From Agriotes lineatus (taxonomy: Eukaryota; Arthropoda; Insecta; Coleoptera; Elateridae): a DNA stretch of 64,000 bases. The notes beneath the pieces are model-generated. The model was not told the origin of the DNA. It worked only from the letters and a program-made list of their open reading frames with translations, and ran no database searches. Where the stretch lies: positions 62,001 through 126,000 of the forward strand of contig CALNHX010001916.1 of the NCBI GenBank assembly GCA_940337035.1. Direction: 5' to 3'. Shown here piece after piece: positions 18,241 to 32,500 of this stretch. Position 1 is the stretch's first letter. Every line of letters starts with the position of its first letter. The position numbers were made by a program, and so were the translations under genes.

Positions 18241-21200
18241 TAGGTAAGCGCCAAGCCGAGCTCCAAACCAAGCGCTAAGCCAAGCGTCAAACCAAGCGCC
18301 AAGCCAAGCGCCAAGGCAACCGCCAAACCAAGCGCTAAGCCAAGCGCCAAGGCAAGCGCCAAACCAAGCGCCAAGCCAAGCGTTAAGCCAAGCGTTAAGG
18401 CAAGCGCCAAACCAAGCGCCAAGCCAAGCGTTAAGCTAAGCGCCAAGCCAAGCGCCAAACCAAGCGCAAAGGTAAACGTTAAACCAAGCGTTAAGCCGAG
18501 CGCCAAGCCAAGCGCCAAACCAAGCGCCAAGCCAAGCGTTAAGCTAAGCGCCAAGCCAAGCGCCAAACCAAGCGCAAAGGTAAGCGTTAAGCCAAGCGGC
18601 AAACCAAGCGCCAATCCAACCGCCAAGCCAAGCGCCGAGTCACGCGCCAAGCCAAGCGCCAAGCCAAACGCCAAACCAATTGCCGAGCCAAGCACCAAAA
18701 AAAGCGCAAAGCTAAGCGCCAAGCCAAGCGCCAAACCAAGCACCTAGCCAAGCGCCAACGCAACAGCCAAGACAAGAGCCAAGCCAACTGATAATCCAAG
18801 CGCCAAACCAAGCCCTAAACCAAGCATATAGCCAAGCGGCAAAATAGGCGCTAACCCAAGCACTAAGCCACACGCCAAACCAATCGCCGAGCCAAGCGCC
18901 AGGGCAAGCGCCAAACCAAGCTCCAAACCAAGCGCCAAGCCAAACGCCTATGTAAGCGCCAAGCAGAGCGCCAAACCAAGCGTTAAGCCAAGCGCCAAAC
19001 CAAGCGCCAAGGCAAGCGCCAAACCAAGAGCCAAGCCAAGCGTTAAGCCAAGCGCTAAGCCAAGCGCCAAGCCAAGCGCCAAGGCAAGCGCCAAACCAAG
19101 CGCCAAGCCAAACGTTAAGCCAAGCGCCAAACCAAGCGCCAAGCAAAGCGCCAAGGCAAGCGCCAAATTAAGCACCAAGCCAAACGCCAAAGAAATCACC
19201 AAGCCAAGAATCAGGAAAAGCGCCAAGCCAAGCGCCAAGCCAAGCGCCAAACCAAGCGCCAAAATAGGCGTTAACGCAAGCACCAAGCCACACGGCAAAC
19301 CAAATCTTAAGCCAAGCGCCAAATCAAGCGCCAAGACATGCGCCAAGCCAAGCGTCAAGCCAAGCTCCAAGCCAAGCGCCAAACCAAGCGCCAAACCAAG
19401 CGCCAAACCAAGCGCCAAGCCAAGCGCCAAAGAAATCACCAAGCCAAGCGCCAGGGCAAGCGCCAAGCCAAGCGCCAAACCAAACGCCAAGATCAGCGAG
19501 AAACCAAGCGTCAAACAAAACGCCAAGTTAAGCGCCAAAGAAATCACTACGCCAAGCGCCAGGGCAAGCGCCAAGCCAAGCGCCAAGTCAAGCGCCAAAC
19601 CAAGCGCCAAGCCAAGCGCCAAAGAAATCACTAAGCCAAGCGCCAGGGCAAGCGCCAATTTAAGCGCCAAACCAAGCGTCAAACCAATCGCCAAGCCAAG
19701 CGCCAAAGAAATCACTAAGCCAAGCGCCAGGGCAAGCGCTGAGCCAAGCGCCAAGCCAAGTGCCAAACCAAGCGCCAAGCCAAGCGCCGAATCAAGCGCC
19801 AAACCAAGCGCCAACCCAATCGTTAAGCCAAGTGCCAAAGGAAGCACCACGCCGAGCGCCAAGCCAAGGGCCAGGTCAAGCGCCAAACCAAGCGCCAAGC
19901 CAAGCGCCAGGGCAAGCGCCAAGCCAAGCGCCAAGCCAAGCCTGCAACCAAGCGCCAAACCAAACGCCAAACCAAGCGCCAAGCCAAGCTCCAAAGCAAG
20001 CACCATGCCAAGCGTCAAGCCAAGCGAGAAGCCAAGCGTCAAGCCAAGCGCCAAGCCAAGCGCCCAGCCAAGCGGCAAAATAGTCGTTAACACAAGCACC
20101 AAGCCACACGACAAACCAAGCGCCATACAAAGCGCTATGACAAGCGTCAAGCCAAGCGCAAGGCCAAGCGCCAAGTCAAGCGCCAACCCAAGCGCCAAGT
20201 CAAGCACAAAGCCAAACGCCAATTAAAGCGCCAAGTAAAGCGCGAAACCAAGCACCAAGCCAAGAGCCCACCCAAGCGCCAAGCCAAGCGCTAAGCCAAG
20301 CGCCAAGTAAAGCGCCAAACCAATCACCACGCCAAGCGCCAACAAAAGCACAAAATCGAGCGACAAGCCTAGCGCCAAGTGAAGGGCTAAATTAAGCACC
20401 AAGCCAAGCGCTCACCAAGCGCCAAGTAAAGCGCGAAACCAACCACCAAGCCAAGCGCCCACCCAAGCGCCAAGCCAAGCGCTAAGCCAAGCGCCAAGTA
20501 AAGCGCCAAACCAATCACCACGCCAAGCGCCAACAAAAGCACAAAATCAAGCGACAAACCAAGAGCCAAATAAAGCGCCAAACCAAGCACCACGATAAGC
20601 GCCAACTTAAGCGCCAAGCCAAGCGCTAAACCAAGCGCCAAACCAGGCGCAAAGCCAATCGCCAAGCCAAGCGCTAGGTCAAGCGCCAAACCAAACGCAA
20701 GGTTAAGCGTCAAGGCAAGCGCCAAGCCAAGCGCCAAGCCAAGCGCCAGACGAAGCGCAAAGCCATGCGCCAAGCCAAGCGCCAAGCCAAGCGCCAAACC
20801 GAGCACAAAGCTATGTGCCAAGCCATGCGCCAAGCCAAGCGCCAGGTTAAGCGCCAAACCAAGCACAAAGCTAAGTGCCAAGCCATGCGCAAAGCCATGC
20901 GCCAAGCCCAGCACCAAGCCAAGCGCCAAGCCAAACGCCAAGCCAAGTGCCAAACGAAGCTCAAAGCCAAGCAACAAGACAAGCGCCAAGCCATGCGCCA
21001 AGCCAAGCGTTAAGCCAAGCGCCAAGCCAAGCGCTAAGCCAAGCGCTAAGCCAAGCGCTAAACCAAGCACCTAGCCAAGCGCCAAGCTAATAGACAAGAC
21101 AAGATCCAATTTAAGCGATAAGCCAAGCGTCAAACCAAGCGCCAAGCCAAGCATTAAGCGCCAAGCCACGCGCCAAACCAAGCACAAAGCTAAGTGCCAA

Positions 21201-24200
21201 GCCATGCGCCAAGCCAAGCGCCATGTTAAGTGCCAGACGAAGAGCAAAGCCATGCGCCAAGCCAAGCGCCAAGCCACACGCCAAACCAATCGCCAAGCCA
21301 AGCGCCAGGGCAAGCAACAAACCAAGCGGCATACCAAGCGCCAAGCCAAACGCCTAGGTAAGCGCCAAGCCGAGCTCCAAACCAAGCGCTAAGCCAAGCG
21401 TCAAACCAAGCGCCAAGCCAAGCGCCAAGGCAACCGCCAAACCAAGCGCTAAGCCAAGCGCCAAGGCAAGCGCCAAACCAAGCGCCAAGCCAAGCGTTAA
21501 GCCAAGCGTTAAGGCAAGCCCAAACCAAGCGCCAAGCCAAGCGTTAAGCTAAGCGCCAAGCCAAGCGCCAAACCAAGCGCAAAGGTAAACGTTAAACCAA
21601 GCGTTAAGCCGAGCGCCAAGCCAAGCGCCAAACCAAGCGCCAAGCCAAGCGTTAAGCTAAGCGCCAAGCCAAGCGCCAAACCAAGCGCAAAGGTAAGCGT
21701 TAAGCCAAGCGGCAAACCAAGCGCCAATCCAACCGCCAAGCCAAGCGCCGAGTCACGCGCCAAGCCAAGCGCCAAGCCAAACACCAAACCAATTGCCGAG
21801 CCAAGCGCCAAGCCAAGCACCAAAAAAAGCGCAAAGCTAAGCGCCAAGCCAAGCGCCAAACCAAGCACCTAGCCAAGCGCCAACGCAACAGCCAAGACAA
21901 GAGCCAAGCCAACTGATAATCCAAGCGCCAAACCAAGCCCTAAACCAAGCATATAGCCAAGCGGCAAAATAGGCGCTAACCCAAGCACTAAGCCACACGC
22001 CAAACCAATCGCCGAGCCAAGCGCCAGGGCAAGCGCCAAACCAAGCTCCAAACCAAGCGCCAAGCCAAACGCCTATGTAAGCGCCAAGCAGAGCGCCAAA
22101 CCAAGCGTTAAGCCAAGCGCCAAACCAAGCGCCAAGGCAAGCGCCAAACCAAGAGCCAAGCCAAGCGTTAAGCCAAGCGCTAAGCCAAGCGCCAAGCCAA
22201 GCGCCAAGGCAAGCGCCAAACCAAGCGCCAAGCCAAACGTTAAGCCAAGCGCCAAACCAAGCGCCAAGCAAAGCGCCAAGGCAAGCGCCAAATTAAGCAC
22301 CAAGCCAAACGCCAAAAAAATCAACAAGCCAAGAATCAGGAAAAGCGCCAAGCCAAGCGCCAAGCCAAGCGCCAAACCAAGCGCCAAAATAGGCGTTAAC
22401 GCAAGCACCAAGCCACACGGCAAACCAAATCTTAAGCCAAGCGCCAAATCAAGCGCCAAGACATGCGCCAAGCCAAGCGTCAAGCCAAGCTCCAAGCCAA
22501 GCGCCAAACCAAGCGCCAAACCAAGCGCCAAACCAAGCGCCAAGCCAAGCGCCAAAGAAATCACCAAGCCAAGCGCCAGGGCAAGCGCCAAGCCAAGCGC
22601 CAAACCAAACGCCAAGATCAGCGAGAAACCAAGCGTCAAACAAAACGCCAAGTTAAGCGCCAAAGAAATCACTACGCCAAGCGCCAGGGCAAGCGCCAAG
22701 CCAAGCGCCAAGTCAAGCGCCAAACCAAGCGCCAAGCCAAGCGCCAAAGAAATCACTAAGCCAAGCGCCAGGGCAAGCGCCAATTTAAGCGCCAAACCAA
22801 GCGTCAAACCAATCGCCAAGCCAAGCGCCAAATAAATCACTAAGCCAAGCGCCAGGGCAAGCGCTGAGCCAAGCGCCAAGCCAAGTGCCAAACCAAGCGC
22901 CAAGCCAAGCGCCGAATCAAGCGCCAAACCAAGCGCCAACCCAATCGTTAAGCCAAGTGCCAAAGGAAGCACCACGCCGAGCGCCAAGCCAAGGGCCAGG
23001 TCAAGCGCCGAACCAAGCGCCAAGCCAAGCGCTAGGGCAAGCGCCAAGCCAAGCGCCAAGCCAAGCCTGCAACCAAGCGCCAAACCAAACGCCAAACCAA
23101 GCGCCAAGCCAAGCTCCAAAGCAAGCACCATGCCAAGCGTCAAGCCAAGCGCCAAGCCAAGCGTCAAGCCAAGCGCCAAGCCAAGCGCCCAGCCAAGCGG
23201 CAAAATAGTCGTTAACACAAGCACCAAGCCACACGACAAACCAAGCGCCATACAAAGCGCTATGACAAGCGTCAAGCCAAGCGCAAGGCCAAGCGCCAAG
23301 TCAAGCGCCAACCCAAGCGCCAAGTCAAGCACAAAGCCAAACGCCAATTAAAGCGCCAAGTAAAGCGCGAAACCAAGCACCAAGCCAAGAGCCCACCCAA
23401 GCGCCAAGCCAAGCGCTAAGCCAAGCGCCAAGTAAAGCGCCAAACCAATCACCACGCCAAGCGCCAACAAAAGCACAAAATCGAGCGACAAGCCTAGCGC
23501 CAAGTGAAGGGCTAAATTAAGCACCAAGCCAAGCGCTCACCAAGCGCCAAGTAAAGCGCGAAACCAACCACCAAGCCAAGCGCCCACCCAAGCGCCAAGC
23601 CAAGCGCTAAGCCAAGCGCCAAGTAAAGCGCCAAACCAATCACCACGCCAAGCGCCAACAAAAGCACAAAATCAAGCGACAAACCAAGAGCCAAATAAAA
23701 CGCCAAACCAAGCACCACGATAAGCGCCAACTTAAGCGCCAAGCCAAGCGCTAAACCAAGCGCCAAACCAGGCGCAAAGCCAATCGCCAAGCCAAGCGCT
23801 AGGTCAAGCGCCAAACCAAACGCAAGGTTAAGCGTCAAGGCAAGCGCCAAGCCAAGCGCCAAGCCAAGCGCCAGACGAAGCGCAAAGCCATGCGCCAAGC
23901 CAAGCGCCAAGCCAAGCGCCAAGCCAAGCGCCAAACCGAGCACAAAGCTATGTGCCAAGCCATGCGCCAAGCCAAGCGCCAGGTTAAGCGCCAAACCAAG
24001 CACAAAGCTAAGTGCCAAGCCATGCGCAAAGCCATGCGCCAAGCCCAGCACCAAGCCAAGCGCCAAGCCAAACGCCAAGCCAAGTGCCAAACGAAGCTCA
24101 AAGCCAAGCAACAAGACAAGCGCCAAGCCATGCGCCAAGCCAAGCGTTAAGCCAAGCGCCAAGCCAAGCGCTAAGCCAAGCGCTAAGCCAAGCGCTAAAC

Positions 24201-27200
24201 CAAGCACCTAGCCAAGCGCCAAGCTAATAGACAAGACAAGATCCAATTTAAGCGATAAGCCAAGCGCCAAACCAAGCGCCAAGCCAAGCATTAAGCGCCA
24301 AGCCACGCGCCAAACCAAGCACAAAGCTAAGTGCCAAGCCATGCGCCAAGCCAAGCGCCATGTTAAGTGCCAGACGAAGAGCAAAGCCATGCGCCAAGCC
24401 AAGCGCCAAGCCAAGCGCCAAACCAAGAACAAAGCTAAGTGCCAAGCCATGCGCCAAGCCAAGCGCCATGTTAAGTGCCAGACGAAGAGCAAAGCCATGC
24501 GCCAAGCCAAGCGCCAAGCCAAGCGCCAAACCAAGCACAAAGCTAAGTGCCAAGCCATGCGCAAAGCCATGCGCCAAGCCCAGCACCAAGCCAAGCGCCA
24601 AGCCAAACGCCAAGCCAAGTGCCAAACGAAGCTCAAAGCCAAGCAGCAAGACAAGCGCCAAGCCATGCGCCAAGCCAAGCGTTAAGCCAAGCGCCAAGCC
24701 AAGCGCTAAGCCAAGCGCCAAACCAAGCGCCAAGCTAGCAAGCCATGCGCCAAGCCAAGCGCCAAGCCAGGCGCCAAGCCAGGCGCCAAGCCGAGCGCTA
24801 GGTCAAGCGCCAAACCAAACGTAAGGTTAAGCGCTAAGGCAAGCGCCAAGCCAAGCGCCAAGCCAAGCGCCAGACGAAGCGCAAAGCCATGCCCCAAGCC
24901 AAGCGCCAAGCCAAGCGCCAAACCAAGCACAAAGCCAAGCGCTAACCCAGGCAGCAAGCCAAGCTCCAAACCAAGCGCCAAGACAAGCGCCAAGCCAAAC
25001 ACCAAGTCAAGCGCCAAGCCAAGCGCCAAGATAAGCGCCAATCCAAGTATAAAGCCAAGCGCCAAGCCAATCGCTAAACCAAGCTCAAAAACCAAGCACC
25101 AAGCCAGGCGCCAAGCCAAGCGCCAAGCCAAGTTGCAAACCAAGCGCCAAAACAAGCGGCAAGGCAAGCGATAAGTGAAGGTCCACGCCAAGCGCCAAAC
25201 CAAGCGCAAATCCGAGCGCCAAGCCAAGCGCCAACCCCAGCTCCAAGCCAAGCGCAAAGCCAAGCGCTAAACCAAGCACCTAGCCAAGCGCCAAGCTAAT
25301 AGACAAGACAAGATCCAATTTAAGCGATAAGCCAAGCGCCAAACCAAGCGCCAAGCCAAGCATTAAGCGCCAAGCCACGCGCCAAGCCAAGCGCCAAGCC
25401 AAGCTCCCAGCAAGCGCCAAAGCAAGCGCTAAGTCAAGCGCCAAGCCACGCGCTAAGGCAATCGCCAAACCAAACGCCCAGCCAAACGCCAAGCCACGCG
25501 CCAAGCCGCACGCCAAGCCAAGCGCCAAACCACGCGACAACCCGAACGCCAAGCCAAACGCCAAACCAAGCACCAAGCCAAGCGCCAAGCCAAGAGCCAA
25601 GTCAAGCGCCAACCCCAGCGCTAAGTCAAGCGCCAAGCCAAGCGCCAAGCCAAGCGCCAAACCAAGCTCCAAACCAAGCGCCAAGCCAAACGCCTATGTA
25701 AGCGCCAAGCAGAGCGCCAAACCAAGCGTTAAGCCAAGCGCCAAACCAAGCGCCAAGGCAAGCGCCAAACCAAGAGCCAAGCCAAGCGTTAAGCCAAGCG
25801 CTAAGCCAAGCGCCAAGCCAAGCGCCAAGGCAAGCGCCAAACCAAGCGCCAAGCCAAACGTTAAGCCAAGCGCCAAACCAAGCGCCAAGCAAAGCGCCAA
25901 GGCAAGCGCCAAATTAAGCACCAAGCCAAACGCCAAAGAAATCACCAAGCCAAGAATCAGGGAAAGCGCCAAGCCAAGCGCCAAGCCAAGCGCCAAACCA
26001 AGCGCCAAAATAGGCGTTAACGCAAGCACCAAGCCACACGGCAAACCAAATCTTAAGCCAAGCGCCAAATCAAGCGCCAAGACATGCGCCAAGCCAAGCG
26101 TCAAGCCAAGTTCCAAGCCAAGCGCCAAACCAAGCGCCAAACCAAGCGCCAAACCAAGCGCCAAGCCAAGCGCCAAAGAAATCACCAAGCCAAGCGCCAG
26201 GGCAAGCGCCAAGCCAAGCGCCAAACCAAACGCCAAGATCAGCGAGAAACCAAGCGTCAAACAAAACGCCAAGTTAAGCGCCAAAGAAATCACTACGCCA
26301 AGCGCCAGGGCAAGCGCCAAGCCAAGCGCCAAGTCAAGCGCCAAACCAAGCGCCAAGCCAAGCGCCAAAGAAATCACTAAGCCAAGCGCCAGGGCAAGCG
26401 CCAATTTAAGCGCCAAACCAAGCGTCAAACCAATCGCCAAGCCAAGCGCCAAAGAAATCACTAAGCCAAGCGCCAGGGCAAGCGCTGAGCCAAGCGCCAA
26501 GCCAAGTGCCAAACCAAGCGCCAAGCCAAGCGCCGAATCAAGCGCCAAACCAAGCGCCAACCCAATCGTTAAGCCAAATGCCAAAGGAAGCACCACGCCG
26601 AGCGCCAAGCCAAGGGCCAGGTCAAGCGCCAAACCAAGCGCCAAGCCAAGCGCCAGGGCAAGCGCCAAGCCAAGCGCCAAGCCAAGCCTGCAACCAAGCG
26701 CCAAACCAAACGCCAAACCAAGCGCCAAGCCAAGCGCCAAAGCAAGCACCATGCCAAGCGTCAAGCCAAGCGCCAAGCCAAGCGTCAAGCCAAGCGCCAA
26801 GCCAAGCGCCCAGCCAAGCGGCAAAATAGTCGTTAACACAAGCACCAAGCCACACGACAAACCAAGCGCCATACAAAGCGCTATGACAAGCGTCAAGCCA
26901 AGCGCAAAGCCAAGCGCCAAGTCAAGCGCCAACCCAAGCGCCAAGTCAAGCACAAAGCCAAACGCCAATTAAAGCGCCAAGTAAAGCGCGAAACCAAGCA
27001 CCAAGCCAAGAGCCCACCCAAGCGCCAAGCCAAGCGCTAAGCCAAGCGCCAAGTAAAGCGCCAAACCAATCACCACGCCAAGCGCCAACAAAAGCACAAA
27101 ATCAAGCGACAAGCCTAGCGCCAAGTGAAGGGCTAAATTAAGCACCAAGCCAAGCGCTCACCAAGCGCCAAGTAAAGCGCGAAACCAAGCACCAAGCCAA

Positions 27201-29330
27201 GCGCCCACCCAAGCGCCAAGCCAAGCGCTAAGCCAAGCGCCAAGTAAAGCGCCAAACCAATCACCACGCCAAGCGCCAACAAAAGCACAAAATCAAGCGA
27301 CAAACCAAGAGCCAAATAAAGCGCCAAACCAAGCACCACGATAAGCGCCAACTTAAGCGCCAAGCCAAGCGCTAAACCAAGCGCCAAACCAGGCGCAAAG
27401 CCAATCGCCAAGCCAAGCGCTAGGTCAAGCGCCAAACCAAACGCAAGGTTAAGCGTCAAGGCAAGCGCCAAACCAAGCGCCAAGCCAAGCGCCAGACGAA
27501 GCGCAAAGCCATGCGCCAAGCCAAGCGCCAAGCCAAGCGCCAAACCGAGCACAAAGCTATGTGCCAAGCCATGCGCCAAGCCAAGCGCCAGGTTAAGCGC
27601 CAAACCAAGCACAAAGCTAAGTGCCAAGCCATGCGCAAAGCCATGCGCCAAGCCCAGCACCAAGCCAAGCGCCAAGCCAAACGCCAAGCCAAGTGCCAAA
27701 CGAAGCTCAAAGCCAAGCAACAAGACAAGCGCCAAGCCATGCGCCAAGCCAAGCGTTAAGCCAAGCGCCAAGCCAAGCGCTAAGCCAAGCGCTAAGCCAA
27801 GCGCTAAACCAAGCACCTAGCCAAGCGCCAAGCTAATAGACAAGACAAGATCCAATTTAAGCGATAAGCCAAGCGCCAAACCAAGCGCCAAGCCAAGCAT
27901 TAAGCGCCAAGCCACGCGCCAAACCAAGCACAAAGCTAAGTGCCAAGCCATGCGCCAAGCCAAGCGCCATGTTAAGTGCCAGACGAAGAGCAAAGCCATG
28001 CGCCAAGCCAAGCGCCAAGCCAAGCGCCAAACCAAGCACAAAGCTAAGTGCCAAGCCATGCGCCAAGCCAAGCGCCATGTTAAGTGCCAGACGAAGAGCA
28101 AAGCCATGCGCCAAGCCAAGCGCCAAGCCAAGCGCCAAACCAAGCACAAAGCTAAGTGCCAAGCCATGCGCAAAGCCATGCGCCAAGCCCAGCACCAAGC
28201 CAAGCGCCAAGCCAAACGCCAAGCCAAGTGCCAAACGAAGCTCAAAGCCAAGCAGCAAGACAAGCGCCAAGCCATGCGCCAAGCCAAGCGTTAAGCCAAG
28301 CGCCAAGCCAAGCGCTAAGCCAAGCGCCAAGCCAAGCGCTAAGCCAAGCGCCAAACCAAGCGCCAAGCTAAGTGCCAAGCCATGCGCCAAGCCAAGCGCC
28401 AAGCCAGGCGCCAAGCCAGGCGCCAAGCCGAGCGCTAGGTCAAGCGCCAAACCAAACGTAAGGTTAAGCGCTAAGGCAAGCGCCAAGCCAAGCGCCAGAC
28501 GAAGCGCAAAGCCATGCGCCAAGCCAAGCGCCAAGCCAAGCGCCAAGCCAAGCGCCAAACCAAGCACAAAGCCAAGCGCTAACCCAGGCAGCAAGCCAAG
28601 CTCCAAACCAAGCGCCAAGACAAGCGCCAAGCCAAACACCAAGTCAAGCGCCAAGCCAAGCGCCAAGATAAGCGCCAATCCAAGTATAAAGCCAAGCGCC
28701 AAGCCAATCGCTAAACCAAGCTCAAAAACCAAGCACCAAGCCAGGCGCCAAGCCAAGCGCCAAGCCAAGTTGCAAACCAAGCGCCAAAACAAGCGGCAAG
28801 GCAAGCGATAAGTGAAGGTCCACGCCAAGCGCCAAACCAAGCGCAAATCCGAGCGCCAAGCCAAGCGCCAACCCCAGCTCCAAGCCAAGCGCAAAGCCAA
28901 GCGCTAAACCAAACACCTAGCCAAGCGCCAAGCTAATAGACAAGACAAGATCCAATTTAAGCGATAAGCCAAGCGCCAAACCAAGCGCCAAGCCAAGCAT
29001 TAAGCGCCAAGCCACGCGCCAAGCCAAGCGCCAAGCCAAGCTCCCAGCAAGCGCCAAAGCAAGCGCTAAGTCAAGCGCCAAGCCACGCGCTAAGGCAATC
29101 GCCAAACCAAACGCCAAGCCAAACGCCAAGCCACGCGCCAAGCCGCACGCCAATCCAAGCGCCAAACCACGCGACAACCCGAACGCCAAGCCAAACGCCA
29201 AACCAAGCACCAAGCCAAGCGCCAAGCCAAGAGCCAAGTCAAGCGCCAACCCCAGCGCTAAGTCAAGCGCCAAGCCAAGCGCCAAGCCAAGCGCCAAAAC
29301 AAGCGCTAAGTCAAGCGCCAAGCCAAACGC
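18241..29330. repeat. 3.1-3.6 kb higher-order repeat, three copies
   Basis: The block beginning near 18241 (landmark TAGGTAAGCGCC) recurs 3113-3125 bp later, from about 21354. The segment at 22020-25640 recurs about 3609-3637 bp later, at about 25640-29280. Copies are nearly identical over more than 1 kb, including rare units such as AAAATAGGCGTTAACGCAAG and AAAGAAATCACC. Offsets drift by multiples of 12 between landmarks, so copies have gained or lost whole 12-bp units. Confidence 0.92.
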
Positions 29331-29599
29331 CAATTAAAGCTCCAAACCAAGCACCAAGCCAAGCGCCAACCCAAGCGTCAAGTAAAGCGCCAAACCAAGC
29401 ACAAAGCTAAGTGCCAAGCCATGCGCAAAGCCATGCGCCAAGCCCAGCACCAAGCCAAGCGCCAAGCCAAACGCCAAGCCAAGTGCCAAACGAAGCTCAA
29501 AGCCAAGCAGCAAGACAAGCGCCAAGCCATGCGCCAAGCCAAGCGTTAAGCCAAGCGCCAAGCCAAGCGCTAAGCCAAGCACTAAGCCAAGCGCTAAAC

Positions 29600-32500
29600 C
29601 AAGCACCTAGCCAAGCGCCAAGCGAATAGACAAGACAAGATCCAATTTAAGCGATAAGCCAAGCGCCAAGCCAAGCGCCAGACGAAGCGCAAAGCCATGC
29701 GCCAAGCCAAGCACCAAGTCAAGCGCCAAACTAAGCGCCAAGTCAAGCGCTTAGCCAAGCGCAAAGCCAAGCCCAAAACTAGTCGCCATGCCAAGCGCAA
29801 AGCCAGGCGCCAAACTAAGGGCCAAACCAAGCGCAAACCCGAGCGCCAAGCCAGGCGCCAAGCCAAGCGCCAAACCAAGCGCAAAGCCAAGCGCCAAGCC
29901 AAGCGCAAAGCCAAGCACCAAGCCAAGCGCAAAGCCAAGCGCCAAGCCAAGCGCCAAACGTAGCGAAAAGCCAAGCGCCAAGCCAAGCGTTAAGCCAAGC
30001 GTAAAGCCAAGCCCCGAGCCAAGCTCCAAACGAAGCGCCAATTCAAGCGCCTAGCCAAGCCCAAAGCCAAGCGCCAAACGAAGCCAAAAGCCAAGCGCAA
30101 AGCCAAGCGCCAAGCCAAGCGCCAAGCCAAGCGCCAAGCCAAGCGTTAAGATAAGCGTAAAGCCAAGCCCCAAGCCAAGCGCTAAACCAAGCGATAAGCC
30201 AAGCGCCAAACTAAGCGCCAAGTCAAGCGCCTTGCCAAGCGCAATGCCAAGCGCCAAACAAAGCGAAAAGCCAAGCGCCAATCCAAGCGCAAAGCCAAGC
30301 GCCAAGCCAAGCGCCAAACGAAGCGAAAAGGTAAGCGCCAAACCAAGCGTTAAGCCAAGCGTAAAGCCAAGCCCTAAGCCAAGCGCCAAACAAAGCGCAA
30401 AGCCAAGCGCCAAGCCAAGCGCCAAGCCAACCGCAAAACCAAGCGCCAAGCCAAGCGCCAAGCCAAGCGCCAAGCCAAGCGCAAAGCCAAGCGCCAAGCC
30501 AAGCGCCAGACGAAGTGCAAAGCCAAGCGCCAAGCCAAGCGCAAACCCAAGCGCCAAGCCAAGCGTTAAGCCAAGCGTAAAGCCAAGCCCTAATCCAAGC
30601 GCTAAACCAAGCACTTAGCCAAGCGCCAAGCTAATAGCCAAGACAAGATCCAAGCCAAGCGATTAGCCAAGCGCCAAACCAAGCGCCAAACCAAGCACCT
30701 AGCCAAGCGCCAAGCCAAGCGTCAAGTCAAGCGCCAAAATAAACGTCAAGTCAAGCGCCAAACCAAGCGCAAAGCCAAGCGCCAAGCCAAGCGCAAAGCC
30801 AAGCGCCAATCCAAGCGCAAAACCAAGCGCTAAGCCAAGCGCCAAACGAAGCGAAAAGCCAAGCGCCAAGCCAAGCGTTAAGCCAAGCGTAAAGCCAAGC
30901 CCCGAGCCAAGCGCCAAACGAAGCGCCAAGTCAAGCGCCTAGCCAAGCGCAAAGCCAAGCGCAAAGCTAAGCGCCAAGCCAAGCGCCAAGCCAAGCGCCA
31001 AACCAAGCGCAAAGCCAAGCGCCAAGCCAAGCGCCAAGCCAAGCGCCAAGCCAAGCGCCAAACCAAGCGCAAAGCCAAGCGCCAAGCCAAGCGTAAAGCC
31101 AAGCCCCAAGCCAAGCGCTAAACCAAGCACTTAGCCAAGTGCCAAGCTAATAGCCAAGACAAGAACCAAGCCAAGCGATAAGCCAAGCGCCAAACTAAGC
31201 GCCAAGTCAAGCGCCTAGCCAAGCGCAAAGCCAAGCGCCAAACGAAGCGAAAAGCCAAGCGCCAAGCGAAGCGCAAAGCCAAGCGCCAAGCCAAGCGCCA
31301 AACGAAGCGAAAAGCCAAGCGCCAAGCCAAGCGTTAAACCAAGCGTAAAGCCAAGCCCTAAGCCAAGCGCCAAACGAAGCGCAAAGCCAAGCGTAAAGCC
31401 AAGCGCCAAACAAAGCGCAAAGCCAAGCGCCAAGCCAAGCGCCAAGCCAAGCGTTAAGCCAAGCGTAAAACCAAGCCCCAATCCAAGCGCTAAACCAAGC
31501 ACTTAGCCAAGCGCCAAGCTAATAGCCAAGACAAGATCCAAGCCAAGCGATAAGCCAAGCGCCAAACCAAGCGCCAAACCAAGCACCTAGCCAAGCGCCA
31601 TGCCAAGCGCCAAATCAAGCGCCAAAATAAACGTCAAGTCAAGCGCCTAACCAAGCGCAAAGGCAAGCCCCAAGCTAAGCGCCAAGCCAAGCGCAAACCC
31701 AGGCGTTAAACTAAGCACCAAACCAAGCGCAAACTCAAGCCCCAAGCTAGGCATCAAGCCAAGCGCAAACCCAGGCGTTAAACTAAGCGCCAAACCAAAC
31801 GCCAAACAAAGCGCTAAGCCAAGCGCCAAGCAAAGCTGCAAACCGAGCGCAAAACCAAGCTCCAAGCCCAGCGCCAAGTCGAGCTCCAAGCCAAGCGCCA
31901 AGCCAAGAGCTAAACCAAGCACCTAGCCAAGCGAATAGCTAAGACAAGATCCAAACCAAGCGATAACCCAAGCGCCAAACCAAGCGCCAAACCAAGCACC
32001 TAGCTAAGCGCCAAGCCAACCGCAAAGCCAAGCGCCAAGCCAAGCGCCAAGCCAAGCGCCAAGCCAAGCGCAAAGCCAAGCGCCAAGTCAAGCGCCAAAC
32101 AAAGCGCAAAGCCAAGCGCCAAGCCAAGCGCAAACCCAAGCGCCAAACCAAGCGCCAAGCCAAGCGTTAAGCCAAGCGTAAAACCAAGCCCCAATCCAAG
32201 CGCTAAACCAAGCACTTAGCCAAGCGCCAAGCTAATAGCCAAGACAAGATCCAAGCCAAGCGATAAGCCAAGCGCCAAACCAAGCGCCAAACCAAGCACC
32301 TAGCCAAGCGCCATGCCAAGCGCCAAGTCAAGCGCCAAAATAAACGTCAAGTCAAGCGCCTAACCAAGCGCAAAGACAAGCCCCAAGCTAAGCGCCAAGC
32401 CAAGCGCAAACCCAGGCGTTAAACTAAGCACCAAACCAAGCGCAAACTCAAGCCCCAAGCTAGGCATCAAGCCAAGCGCAAACCCAGGCGTTAAACTAAG

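Noticed and set aside
17080..18243. Lysine-proline-serine-alanine rich protein resembling histone H1 tails or adhesive proteins
   Set aside because: K-P-S-A is one of six equally open frames of the repeat; stops and register shifts interrupt it in the neighbouring blocks. I cannot support a gene.
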